Assembly: GCA_026125445.1 (NCBI GenBank)
Contig: JAHCLE010000013.1
Coordinates: forward strand, 1 to 38,190
Length of the DNA: 38,190 bases
Reading direction: 5' to 3'
Source: Burkholderiales bacterium
GTDB lineage: Bacteria > Pseudomonadota > Gammaproteobacteria > Burkholderiales > Usitatibacteraceae
The notes beneath the pieces are model-generated. The model saw only the letters and a program-made list of their open reading frames with translations. It was not told the DNA's origin and made no database searches. Position numbers and translations under genes: made by a program. Shown here piece after piece: positions 28,046-35,788 of the stretch. The first letter of the stretch is position 1. The number at the start of each line of letters is the position of its first letter.

Positions 28046-31000
28046 TGGCCGTCCTCAATCGTATTCTGCAGGGGCGGCTCGCGGCACACGCGCAAAGCCC
28101 AGAGTCAGGCGTCACGGACGCATTTAGCACTGCAGACTGGACGCTCGGCTCGCCGAACACAAAAGCACTTAGTTCGGGCGCGCTGGTATTCACCAACCCG
28201 ACACTGACCCAGGGGCAGACAGCGTCCTATGACCCCTTGGGCACTGCGGTCGCCGATGTCTTTATTCAGGCCGTCTGGTCAGCGCAGACGAACGGCCCGT
28301 CCGTGGGCATTGCCGCTCGCTTTGCTACCTACTCTAACCCCCCGAGGCTTCACACCGCTCTAGGTGCGGCCCGTACAACTGCCGCACTTCACGAGCGGAG
28401 GCCTGACGCGACAACCCAACAAGACACTGATGCCTTTAGCGCACTGACGCTTCCACAGCGCATCAGTATGGCTGTGGAGGGAGCCGCGGCTGAGTCATAT
28501 ATCCACGGCGCGGCGGTCGGGCTCTCGTTATCCTCACTAACCGTAGCGAGCGGTCGTGTCGGCGTGTATCTCACAAGTGGGCTCATCTACACCGCGACGT
28601 TTAGCTTCTGGGCGGCGATGCGGAGCCGATGGGTGCGCGTCGAGAATCTGCCGGCTGGCTGGGACGCGCAGATACTTGACGCCACGGACAGCGTTCTCGC
28701 CACCGCCGCAGAGTCGGGTGGGACCGCCACCCTTGACTGCCTCACCCTCGTATTTCCGAACCCCCGCAAGATCCGGGTGCGTGATGACCTTGGCGCAACC
28801 ATTGATACGTTTGTAATAAGCGGTGGGGTGTGGGGCGGCGATGTGTACGAGTTCTTCAATGTGCCCCCGGTTCCGGACACGCCCTCGGTGACGCCGGTCT
28901 CGGCGTTCGCGCTCGACATCGTGTGGGACACCATTCTCGAGGCCGACGAGTACGAGGTCCAGCGGTCCCTCGACGGCTCGACAGGATGGACGCCTATCTA
29001 CACGGGGTCCATCAACACCACGCAGGACGTGAACCTCCTGCCCCTGACGATTTACTACTACCGGGTGCGCGCCTGCAATGAGTTCGGGTGTTCGCTCTGG
29101 TCCCCGGTCGGTACGGGCACGACGCTCGCCCCTCCGACCCCGCCGGGAAAGAAGCGCGCCTACCGCTTGCGTGTACGCAACGCCTCCACTGAGGCACACC
29201 CGAACGGGACCGAGGACGCGCTCATCGTCACCTCGCTTCAGCGCGACCCCGCGGCGGTTTTTGTGGTTGCTGGGGTTGCCTATGTGCTCTCTGGTGGTGT
29301 GCCTGTGGTGGTGGGCACCTCGGGGGAGCTAAACAGCTACATCGCCGAGCCGCCGGATGGCGACGGGCAGGAGATTGACCTGCTGACCGGCGGGGTCCGC
29401 ACCGGGGCGTACTCCGTGCGGGTCGTAGATGCGGTGGAGTCCGTGGGTTCCGATGGTGTGGTGCGCTACGTCACCAGCCGACTCGAGGATGCCGGGTTCC
29501 GTCAGCAGTTGTTGAGTCGCCGCGCCTATATCGAGGTGAGCGAAAATGACGGGGCCACGTGGGAGCCCATTCACGCAGGCTACGTCACGCGGATTGAGCT
29601 TGCGTCGGCGATTTCCTTCGTATTTAGCATCGGCGACACCCGCCGCGTGGAGACTCAGCGGCGCGCGTTCACGTGGAGCCCCCAGAAGGGGCCGACCGGC
29701 GTGAGCGAGCGGGATGTCTTCCCTTCGCGTGGGTGCCTGCTCGGTGGCCCCATCACCGGGGGGTTCGGCCCCGTGCTCGACACCGGCGGCGACGAGTTCC
29801 GCATCCCGGAATCGCCGGAGCTTGACCCGCTCAGCGGCCGGTGGCTCGTCCCCCTGACGGTCATTGCGGCGTACCTGCCTCCGGACTTCCGGCGCGTTCG
29901 CGCTCAGCAGAGCCCGGGACAGGGCGGCGGCAACTTCTCGCCGTCCAGCATCTCCGCGTGGTACAACAAGGTGCTTCAGCCCTACCAGCGGAGCTTCACC
30001 GGGGTGCTCGGCATCTCGGGGACGGTGCTCAACAACATCCTCTCGTTCTCGCAGGGGAGCTACCCGGACCTGAGCGTGGTGCTGACGGACGGCACGACCA
30101 CGTGGCGCGGCACCCTGCGCGCGGCCGCGCTCCTGCAGGGCTACACCGCGCTCTGCGCCGAGCTCGACGCGGACACCCCTTCGCCGCCAACGGCAAGCTC
30201 AAGCATCACCTACCGGGGGCGCGTGTTCAAGACGGAGGTCGGGCCCGACTGCCCCATCTACGCCGACAAGCACCCCGTGGACCTCGTGACGGACCTGTTC
30301 GACACTATCGGGATGCTCTGGGATGCGGCGTCGGCGGCGGCAGTGAAGGACGCGCTCGGCGCGGACCTGCGGTATGCGATTCGCATCACCGCGCCGGTGG
30401 AGAACCTGCTCGAGTTCCTGACCAAGAGCGTCTTCGGGCCCTTCGGGTTCAGCATCCGAAACGGAGACGACGGGGAGCAGGAGTTCTATCCGACGCGCCT
30501 GCTCAACGCCGCGGCTCCCGTCATCACCATCAGCACCGACTCGCTGACGGATGCTGACGCGCCCATCTTCACGCTCGACGAATCACAAATCGTCTCCGGC
30601 TTCAAGGTGAGCTACAAGGAGTTTGCCAAGAGCACCCTTGGGCCGAACGCCTCGCCGCCGCCGCCCCCAGATGGCATCGTCGAGAGCAAGACGGATGTCA
30701 TCATCCAGAACGGCGACCTGAGCGTGTTCTCCACGCGCGAGGTGCAGTACGAGTTCGCCGGCTTCGTGCATCTGGCCGGTGGATGGGCGAGCGCGATGGG
30801 CTCCATCATCGGGGCCATCACGACCCTCGGACTGGACCGCTACGGGCGCGGCGCGCCCTCGATGGAAGTCTCCGTGCTCGCCACGGACGAGGCCTACGGC
30901 GCGAAGCTCGGTGACGAGGTGTACCTGAACGTGGCGCACTACCCGAATCGCAACTACCGCATCGGAGAGAGCACGGTGGGGGCGCGCATCGCACAGGTCG

Positions 31001-32586
31001 TGCGGCGTACCCTGCGGCCCTACGGCGCGGACCTAAAGCTGGTGGATTCGGGGCTCGCGCTTCAGCCGGTCACGCCGCCTGCGGCCATCACGATTGACGA
31101 CTCCGCCGCGGCTCCGCGCACCATCGCGGAGTTCACGCTCACGAACGCCGTGACCATCAACGCCACCGGGGTGCTCTTCGTTGCGGTGGAGTGGGCTATC
31201 GCCGCGAGCGAGCCCACCGGCAACGGCTCCGTGTTCGCGCGCTACACCCCCGGCAACGTGCCGAGCGGCGCGGTCCCCCTGCCGCCCGTCGCTCCGGGCT
31301 CCCGCGTCTGGGTGCGCGCCCGCACGGAGCAGAGCGGACGCCGGCCCTCGGCGTGGAGCGCGTGGACGGACACGACCCTCGCCGCGTTCAACCCGCCGAG
31401 CGGGGTCGCCATCTCCGCCATCACCGCCGAGAGCTTCCGCGTGGCGTGGACCCCGGCCGACGCGAGCTACTGGACGGAAGTGTTCATCGCGCCGGGGAGC
31501 TTGGCCCCGAGTGATTGGAGGCCGTTCCGCGTGGCGCGCTTCGCGCCGGGAAGCAATCAGGCGACCCTCCGCGGGCTCCTGCCGTCCACGCAGTATATCG
31601 TGGGGGTGGCCCACGTAGACCCCGGCACGGGCGAGTACACGACCTTCGGGACCGACACCGACACGACGACCACGAACAGCGGGACCGCGCCGACCCCGAT
31701 TGCCATCACCGTCATCCAGACCGAGCAGGACGCTGGTCAGCCGGTGGGCATCGGCCTTGCTATCTACCCCTTCGACGAGAGCTACGACCTCGAGATTCAG
31801 CGCGCCCCGGACGCGAGCGGTGTGCCGGGGGCCTTTGTGACCATCGCGGAGGTCGGCGGCACCACGCAGGTGTACCGCGACCTCCTGCCATCGGACGGCC
31901 TCGTGCGCTGGTACCGCGCGCGCCACACCTTGCCGGGGTTCACCCCGTCGCCGTGGACCGGGGCGCAGGCCGGAGTGCCGGCCTCCTGCCCCGAGGACCT
32001 GTCTCGGCCGGTGCTCCGTCCCATCGTGAACGCCTACGCCGAGGACCTTGGCGGGGGCGACTACGACATCTTCTGGAATGGGGTGGGGACGGTGGAAGTG
32101 CGGATTGACGGCGGCTCGTGGGGCGCGCCAGCCCCGTCGCCCATCAACGTCACCGCGTCCCCCGGCGGCAACACCTACGAGTTCCGCTCGACGCTGGGCG
32201 ACCAGACCACGCCCATCGTGCTCGTCGAGCTCGCGCCGAACCCCGGCCCCGTGCCGGTGCTTTCGTCGGCTCTGGCGACGGAGGTCGTGGCGATTGATTG
32301 TGGGGTGCCGTGGGAAGTCGAGGCCTCGTGGCTCTGCTCGCCGAACAACGATGCCGAGTACAAGGTCGTGCTCCGCAACTTCGACACCTCGGCGCAGGTC
32401 GGCCCGGACTTCGACACGCTCAACAACTCGTATCAGGAGAACACCGGCATCGTGGGCGACCCCCTCTTCACGGGCTTCCCCCACACCCGCCGGTACACCA
32501 TCCAGCTCGTCCGCCTGTCCGACAGCGCGGTGGTGCAGTCTATTGACACGAACCGGCTCGACATCGAAACCGGACCTGCCTGCTAA
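28045..32586 (+). CDS. large tail-tip / central fibre protein with fibronectin III-like domains
   Basis: 1513 residues from ATG 28045. Residues about 1-270 are a beta-rich, less GC-biased lectin/LamG-like region ('VRVENLPAGWDAQILDATDS' near its end). Residues about 273-365 are a fibronectin III-like domain (DIVWDTILEADEYEVQRSL, YYYRVRACNEFGCSLWS). About 370-1080 is the tail hub-like core with the 'SPGQGGGNFSPSSISAWYNK' and 'GRGAPSMEVSVLATDEAYG' regions. Two more FN3-like domains lie near 1115-1320 (SFRVAWTPADASYWTEV), then a C-terminal beta domain to 1513. Likely the receptor-reaching part of the tip. The region 1-270 looks like an exchanged module. Confidence 0.88.
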   Translation: MAVLNRILQGRLAAHAQSPESGVTDAFSTADWTLGSPNTKALSSGALVFTNPTLTQGQTASYDPLGTAVADVFIQAVWSAQTNGPSVGIAARFATYSNPPRLHTALGAARTTAALHERRPDATTQQDTDAFSALTLPQRISMAVEGAAAESYIHGAAVGLSLSSLTVASGRVGVYLTSGLIYTATFSFWAAMRSRWVRVENLPAGWDAQILDATDSVLATAAESGGTATLDCLTLVFPNPRKIRVRDDLGATIDTFVISGGVWGGDVYEFFNVPPVPDTPSVTPVSAFALDIVWDTILEADEYEVQRSLDGSTGWTPIYTGSINTTQDVNLLPLTIYYYRVRACNEFGCSLWSPVGTGTTLAPPTPPGKKRAYRLRVRNASTEAHPNGTEDALIVTSLQRDPAAVFVVAGVAYVLSGGVPVVVGTSGELNSYIAEPPDGDGQEIDLLTGGVRTGAYSVRVVDAVESVGSDGVVRYVTSRLEDAGFRQQLLSRRAYIEVSENDGATWEPIHAGYVTRIELASAISFVFSIGDTRRVETQRRAFTWSPQKGPTGVSERDVFPSRGCLLGGPITGGFGPVLDTGGDEFRIPESPELDPLSGRWLVPLTVIAAYLPPDFRRVRAQQSPGQGGGNFSPSSISAWYNKVLQPYQRSFTGVLGISGTVLNNILSFSQGSYPDLSVVLTDGTTTWRGTLRAAALLQGYTALCAELDADTPSPPTASSSITYRGRVFKTEVGPDCPIYADKHPVDLVTDLFDTIGMLWDAASAAAVKDALGADLRYAIRITAPVENLLEFLTKSVFGPFGFSIRNGDDGEQEFYPTRLLNAAAPVITISTDSLTDADAPIFTLDESQIVSGFKVSYKEFAKSTLGPNASPPPPPDGIVESKTDVIIQNGDLSVFSTREVQYEFAGFVHLAGGWASAMGSIIGAITTLGLDRYGRGAPSMEVSVLATDEAYGAKLGDEVYLNVAHYPNRNYRIGESTVGARIAQVVRRTLRPYGADLKLVDSGLALQPVTPPAAITIDDSAAAPRTIAEFTLTNAVTINATGVLFVAVEWAIAASEPTGNGSVFARYTPGNVPSGAVPLPPVAPGSRVWVRARTEQSGRRPSAWSAWTDTTLAAFNPPSGVAISAITAESFRVAWTPADASYWTEVFIAPGSLAPSDWRPFRVARFAPGSNQATLRGLLPSTQYIVGVAHVDPGTGEYTTFGTDTDTTTTNSGTAPTPIAITVIQTEQDAGQPVGIGLAIYPFDESYDLEIQRAPDASGVPGAFVTIAEVGGTTQVYRDLLPSDGLVRWYRARHTLPGFTPSPWTGAQAGVPASCPEDLSRPVLRPIVNAYAEDLGGGDYDIFWNGVGTVEVRIDGGSWGAPAPSPINVTASPGGNTYEFRSTLGDQTTPIVLVELAPNPGPVPVLSSALATEVVAIDCGVPWEVEASWLCSPNNDAEYKVVLRNFDTSAQVGPDFDTLNNSYQENTGIVGDPLFTGFPHTRRYTIQLVRLSDSAVVQSIDTNRLDIETGPAC

Positions 32587-32597
32587 CGGAGACGCCA

Positions 32598-32789
32598 GTG
32601 CATCTGCTCTGCTATGTCCTTGCCCTGCTCGTGGGAGCGGTGGCCTACATCGCCGGATTCTCGAAGGGTCGTGGCCTCTCGCGGTACCGCCAGCCTGTTC
32701 CGGGGGGAAGTGGGCCAGCGGGAGGGGTCACGCCCGACGAGGACCGCCAACGGCCGCGGTCCCCTGACGATGGCCCGAGGGCGGCGTGA
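32598..32789 (+). CDS. small membrane protein
   Basis: 63 residues from GTG 32598, eleven bases after the tail-tip stop with GGAG upstream. The N-terminus (LLCYVLALLVGAVAYIAGF, residues about 3-21) is one hydrophobic span, followed by a basic, Pro/Gly/Arg-rich soluble tail. Could be a lysis-associated or infection-stage membrane protein. It overlaps the methyltransferase gene by GTGA. Confidence 0.7.
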   Translation: MHLLCYVLALLVGAVAYIAGFSKGRGLSRYRQPVPGGSGPAGGVTPDEDRQRPRSPDDGPRAA

Positions 32790-33298
32790 CGGAGACGGGC
32801 CAGCAGTATCAGGACACCTTCCCCATCGCGCACAAGCTCGAGCATCTGCGCTTCGACTGGCAGGGGAAGTCCGTGGCCGAGGTCGGATGCAACGCCGGCG
32901 CGCTCGCGCCCTACGTCACGGAGCGAGGGGCGCGGAGCTACGTCGGCTCGGACCTGATTGCGAGCTACGTCGAGGCGGCTCGCGCGCGGCACCCCGGGTT
33001 CACCTACCACCATCTCGAGAGCGCGGACGCCCCGGTGGACGCGGACGTGCTCGTGGTGCTCGGCGTCTTCCACCATATGTCCGATGAGCAGGTCCGCGCC
33101 CTGCTCCACCGCACGACGGCGCGCGAGGTCATCTGCGAACAGCCGATGAGCGGTCTGCCCTTCGAGAACTACCGGATGCGGCCGTTCCACTGGTACCTGC
33201 AGGAGTTCAACGCCGCGGGGTTCGCCGTGGTGGAAATCGTCCCCTATGGCTTCCGCTACCCCGTCGAGCGCGCCATCCTCTGCGCGCACCGGACGTGA
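32786..33298 (+). CDS. SAM-dependent methyltransferase (class I)
   Basis: 170 residues from GTG 32786. Motif I is VAEVGCNAGALAPYV near residues 30-44, the acidic motif II-like ending of strand 2 is YVGSDLIASYVEAAR near 53-67, and motif IV-like VLVVLGVFHHM lies near 88-98. No DPPY/NPPY catalytic motif, so it is probably not a DNA amino-methyltransferase; small molecules, glycans or proteins are more likely. Overlaps the ParB-fold gene at 33295. The pair with a ParB-fold protein recalls clusters for sugar or surface-molecule modification. Confidence 0.85.
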   Translation: MTETGQQYQDTFPIAHKLEHLRFDWQGKSVAEVGCNAGALAPYVTERGARSYVGSDLIASYVEAARARHPGFTYHHLESADAPVDADVLVVLGVFHHMSDEQVRALLHRTTAREVICEQPMSGLPFENYRMRPFHWYLQEFNAAGFAVVEIVPYGFRYPVERAILCAHRT

Positions 33299-33711
33299 GG
33301 GAGTTCCGTCAGGACGAAGCCCCGCGCGTCAACCTGCTGAGCCATCACGAGTATTGGGATGCGCTCGGCGAGCTCCCCGGTGCGGTGGCCGCGCTCGTGG
33401 CGGAGGACGACGACACGCGCTACCGCGCCTATTGGGTGAAGCGCACGAAGGGCGACCCCGCGGCTCCCGCGCTCGTGGGCCGGCTCGAGCACCTGCGGCA
33501 CATCATCGCCGACATCCGGGCGCACGGCTACGACCCTGACCGCTGGCGCGCCACCGACCCGCGGCCGCTCGCGTGGGAGCACGGCACGGGGCCCCTGCTC
33601 GTCACGAGGTCCGGCTCGCGCGTGTTCCCGCGGGACGGCTCGCACCGCGCCTGCATCCTCAGGGCACTCGGCCTGCCGGTGGAGGCGTTGGTCTGGAAGT
33701 CGCGGCCATAA
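33295..33711 (+). CDS. ParB/sulfiredoxin-fold protein (third copy)
   Basis: 138 residues from GTG 33295. The domain reads HIIADIRAHGYDPDRWRATD near 69-88, then VFPRDGSHRACILRALGLP near 110-128, in which DGSHR corresponds to the 'DG-x-HR' motif of ParB-N and related Srx-fold enzymes (here Ser in the variable position). Unlike the copies at 8710 and 11401 it has no HTH or zinc ribbon. It is coupled to a methyltransferase and lies in the tail-to-lysis segment, so it is likely a late-expressed enzyme, perhaps a kinase- or nucleotide-transferase-like member. Function inferred only from fold. Confidence 0.75.
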   Translation: MREFRQDEAPRVNLLSHHEYWDALGELPGAVAALVAEDDDTRYRAYWVKRTKGDPAAPALVGRLEHLRHIIADIRAHGYDPDRWRATDPRPLAWEHGTGPLLVTRSGSRVFPRDGSHRACILRALGLPVEALVWKSRP

Positions 33712-33750
33712 GACGCGATATTCTGCCAACCCCAACGGGAGCCGCTGACC

Positions 33751-34110
33751 TTGCCGCCTGAACACGAGCACCGCCGCGCCACGGACCCGATTGACGGGCT
33801 CGACCCTTTCGCCGCCGTCTCGCGCCTGATGTCGCGGTATCGGGTGGTCGTCTGGGGGGCCGTGGCCTTCCTCGTCGCGATGGGGTTCGGGTTCAAGACC
33901 CCCAGCCAGCAGTTCAAGGAGCTCGAGACAAGCCACGCGGAGCGGGACGCCGCGATTGAGGCGCGGGTGGACCGGCTCGAGCGCATCGTGCCACTGGTGG
34001 AGACGAACGCCGTGGTCGCCTGCCTGAGCATCACGGAGCGCGAGGCCTTGCAGTACCGCCTGCCGTGTCGCAGGCTTCTCGAGGGCCGCGACCCCGTCTC
34101 GACCCGTTGA
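33751..34110 (+). CDS. membrane-anchored protein with periplasmic coiled coil (spanin-like)
   Basis: 119 residues from TTG 33751, nine bases after an ACGGGAG ribosome-binding site. Residues about 30-47 (YRVVVWGAVAFLVAMGFGF) form one membrane span with basic residues before it, so the C-terminal part should be outside the cytoplasm. That part has a coiled coil (FKELETSHAERDAAIEARVD, continuing to RLERI) and two Cys later on. N-in/C-out with a coiled coil is the inner-membrane spanin layout, and it lies just before the holin. No outer-membrane lipoprotein partner is evident, so a holin-accessory role is an alternative. Confidence 0.65.
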   Translation: MPPEHEHRRATDPIDGLDPFAAVSRLMSRYRVVVWGAVAFLVAMGFGFKTPSQQFKELETSHAERDAAIEARVDRLERIVPLVETNAVVACLSITEREALQYRLPCRRLLEGRDPVSTR

Positions 34111-34129
34111 CCCTCACCCGGAGCATCCC

Positions 34130-34426
34130 GTGAACTGGCTCAAGGACCATCTCGTAACGCTCGTCCTGCCCCTGCTCATCGCGCCGCTGGCCTCGTTCCT
34201 CTCAAAGCAGGCCCTCAACCTGAACATCTGGGTGGACCGGCTCCCCGCGTGGGCGAAACAAGGCGTGGTGTTCGCCATCGCCGCCCTGCTGACTGCCGCC
34301 GGCGCGCAGATTCCCGGCTTCCTGCCCGAGGGCGTGGTGCCGGAGCTCGCGGTAGCCGACTGGCAGGTGTTCGCCGCGTGGCTGGCCGCGCTCGTGTGGC
34401 ACGACAACCGCAAGAAGGCGAAGTGA
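34130..34426 (+). CDS. putative holin
   Basis: 98 residues from GTG 34130 with CCGGAG upstream. Three hydrophobic stretches can be seen: about 8-24 (LVTLVLPLLIAPLASFL), 42-60 (AKQGVVFAIAALLTAAGAQI) and a weaker one near 78-90 (WQVFAAWLAALVW), and a short basic C-terminus (HDNRKKAK). Size, spans, tail charge and position before the DUF5675 gene fit a holin that sets the timing of lysis. GTGA overlap with the next gene. Confidence 0.78.
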   Translation: MNWLKDHLVTLVLPLLIAPLASFLSKQALNLNIWVDRLPAWAKQGVVFAIAALLTAAGAQIPGFLPEGVVPELAVADWQVFAAWLAALVWHDNRKKAK

Positions 34427-34821
34427 TTCAGTCGCTCCTGCTGAAGCGGATAGACCTGCGGCCCGACCGGAGCTATGGCGCGCTCATCGGGCCGCAGGGT
34501 CCGTTCATCTTCACGCTCGAGCTTCCGTGGCGCGAGAACCAGCCGCAGGTGTCGTGCATCCCCATCGGCTCGTGGACGTGCCGGCGCGTGGTGTCGCCGC
34601 GGTGGGGCGAGACGTTCGACATCAAGGTGCCGGGGCGGTCCCTCATCCGGTTCCACTGGGGGAACACGGAAGACGACACGCTGGGGTGCGTCCTGACGGC
34701 GCGGACCTTCGACCCCGTGAAGGGCATCAACGGGGCGGTGGACAGCAAGCAGGCCTTCGGCGAGCTGATGGCGACCCTGAAGGGCGTGGACAAGTTCACG
34801 CTCCACGTCATCAACACCTGA
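34423..34821 (+). CDS. DUF5675-family protein, candidate lysis enzyme
   Basis: 132 residues from GTG 34423. Family blocks: IFTLELPWRENQPQVSCIPI at about 29-48, then SPRWGETFDIKVPGRSLIRF and HWGNTEDDTLGCVL near 78-91. The H-x-GN-x3-D-x-x-GC arrangement places a His, an Asp and a Cys together, reminiscent of cysteine transpeptidase or hydrolase centres such as YkuD, though relation is not established. It directly follows the holin, where an endolysin is expected, and no lysozyme, amidase or peptidase is seen elsewhere in the sequence. Confidence 0.8.
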   Translation: MIQSLLLKRIDLRPDRSYGALIGPQGPFIFTLELPWRENQPQVSCIPIGSWTCRRVVSPRWGETFDIKVPGRSLIRFHWGNTEDDTLGCVLTARTFDPVKGINGAVDSKQAFGELMATLKGVDKFTLHVINT

Positions 34822-34954
34822 GCCCCCAAAGACGAACCCCGCCTTACCACACTCCGAGGAGCGCAGACCGGCGGGGTCGTGTTGGGCGTCGGGACACGGG
34901 AGTAACCCTTCGCTTGAAGGGTAGGATACAGCGGCCCCGCGCGCCGCGCAAGTA
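34822..34954. other. non-coding gap with hairpins between convergent genes
   Basis: This 133-base gap separates the DUF5675 gene from the leftward HNH gene, so both transcripts must end here. ACCCCGCC (34836-34843) pairs with GGCGGGGT (34870-34877). ACCCTTC (34905-34911) pairs with GAAGGGT (34916-34922) around GCTT. Neither has a T-run. An extra CACGGGAG octamer is at 34895-34902, followed 11 bases on by a TTG that opens a very basic 21-codon frame to 34979; I do not call it a gene. Confidence 0.5.
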
Positions 34955-35266
34955 TCAGCCCCGGTGTAGGGCGAGATGATGCGGACGGCATAACCATCTG
35001 ACTTGCAAGGGCTTACGGTAGTCGTCGTGGTGCATCTGTGCGCGCCGCCGACACCCCGCGACCTCGCACGGGCCGCGCTGAAGCAACCCGCGCTGTAGGT
35101 ACACGTTGGCATAGGACCGTGCGTTCGCTCGAAGCCGCGCGGCGGCAGGGAGCTCGCAATGCTTCGGGCGGTGCCGTCGCATATAGGCGGCGTGGCACCG
35201 CTTGCAGTATCGCTGGCCGCGTCGGTCGCGCACCTTCCCGCACGACGAGCATCCGTGCTTCCGCAT
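34955..35266 (-). CDS. HNH endonuclease-like protein (leftward)
   Basis: 103 residues, the only gene on the minus strand. The N-terminus has two C-x2-C pairs (CSSCG, CKRC) followed by a basic helix (HAAYMRRHRPKH). The C-terminal half has CEVAGCRRRAQMHHDDYRKP and 'VRWLCRPHHLALH': Cys pairs with HHDDY and HH, the pattern of many small phage HNH or HNH-like proteins. The first His of the usual metal site is in the HHDD block. These genes are often free-standing mobile homing endonucleases, and the isolated leftward location between modules fits that. ATG 35264-35266 has AGGAG upstream on its strand. Confidence 0.82.
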   Translation of the reverse strand: MRKHGCSSCGKVRDRRGQRYCKRCHAAYMRRHRPKHCELPAAARLRANARSYANVYLQRGLLQRGPCEVAGCRRRAQMHHDDYRKPLQVRWLCRPHHLALHRG

Positions 35267-35287
35267 AGGTCGCTCCTGTCTATGTGG

Positions 35288-35316
35288 AACATAACGTGAA
35301 ACACGGCAGGCCGCAA
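35288..35316 (-). promoter_or_regulatory. candidate leftward promoter for the HNH gene
   Basis: Read leftward: TTGCGG (35316-35311), 17 nt, TATGTT (35293-35288). The -10 equals that of promoter P2. It faces away from promoter P5 at 35354, with 37 bases between the -35 boxes. Confidence 0.5.
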
Positions 35317-35353
35317 GTCATTGCCGCACAAGCACTTGCTTTGACTCACGAAC

Positions 35354-35382
35354 TTGACACCCGCCGCGCAGGGTGGTAGAGT
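35354..35382 (+). promoter_or_regulatory. promoter P5 of the replication operon (TTGACA, 17 nt, TAGAGT)
   Basis: Perfect -35 at 35354-35359, 17 nt spacer, TAGAGT at 35377-35382. Predicted start near 35389. The leader is short and unstructured (no +1 hairpin), with CACGGGAG at 35397-35404 and ATG 35412. Confidence 0.8.
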
Positions 35383-35411
35383 AGCCCCTCACACTTCACG
35401 GGAGCTACACG

Positions 35412-35558
35412 ATGGACACACGCTTCACCCCCGACGAGGCCCGCGAAGTGCGGGCCTCTCTGCGTACTGGCCTGCCGCCAACCCTCAACACAGCGGCGAA
35501 GGTCGACGCCATCCTTGCCGAGATTCGCGCGCTGAAGCCGAAGGCCGAGGCCCGCTGA
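35412..35558 (+). CDS. hypothetical 48-residue protein, first gene of the replication operon
   Basis: ATG 35412, seven bases after CACGGGAG and downstream of promoter P5. The sequence is helical (FTPDEAREVRASLRTG; KVDAILAEIRALKPKAEA) with no motif. Its stop shares a base with the next ATG. Good promoter, ribosome-binding site and coupling make it a likely real gene despite its size. Confidence 0.72.
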   Translation: MDTRFTPDEAREVRASLRTGLPPTLNTAAKVDAILAEIRALKPKAEAR

Positions 35559-35788
35559 TGCGCGCGGCTCGATGGAAGGTCGTGGACCGCGGCGCGGTCC
35601 CGGACCCGCCCAGCACGGAGATTCCCTTCCCCTGCGCCTGTGGGCGGGAGGCGTTGCTTCCGGTCCTTGGACGCCCGGAGGGAGTAACGCAGGAGGGGGT
35701 CGTGTTTGACCCCTGTGCCCCCCACGCGGTGCCGCGCACGATTCATTGCCGCAACTGCGGGCGGACCTTCACCACGGAGGGTGCCTGA
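35558..35788 (+). CDS. hypothetical small Cys-rich protein (zinc-ribbon-like)
   Basis: 76 residues from ATG 35558. Four or more Cys/His residues are grouped as C-x-C (FPCACGREA), a single Cys-x3-His (CAPHA) and H-C-x2-C (IHCRNCGRTF), suggesting a zinc ribbon. N-terminal part is basic. It lies between the first small gene and the initiator in the replication operon, sharing a stop/start base with each. Possible replication accessory or transcription factor; function unknown. Confidence 0.75.
   Translation: MRAARWKVVDRGAVPDPPSTEIPFPCACGREALLPVLGRPEGVTQEGVVFDPCAPHAVPRTIHCRNCGRTFTTEGA

Noticed and set aside
34914-34979. 21-codon basic frame after the eighth CACGGGAG
   Set aside because: Too short, ribosome-binding distance long, and it overlaps the HNH gene end on the other strand.
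35381-35409. Possible stem GTAGCCCC/GGGAGCTAC covering the ribosome-binding site of the gene at 35412
   Set aside because: The 5' arm begins inside the -10 of P5 and ends near the predicted start of transcription, so it would mostly not be in the RNA.
34822-35411. tRNA or structured small RNA in the non-coding gaps
   Set aside because: Hairpins are present, but no cloverleaf, anticodon arm or CCA-like end could be fitted.
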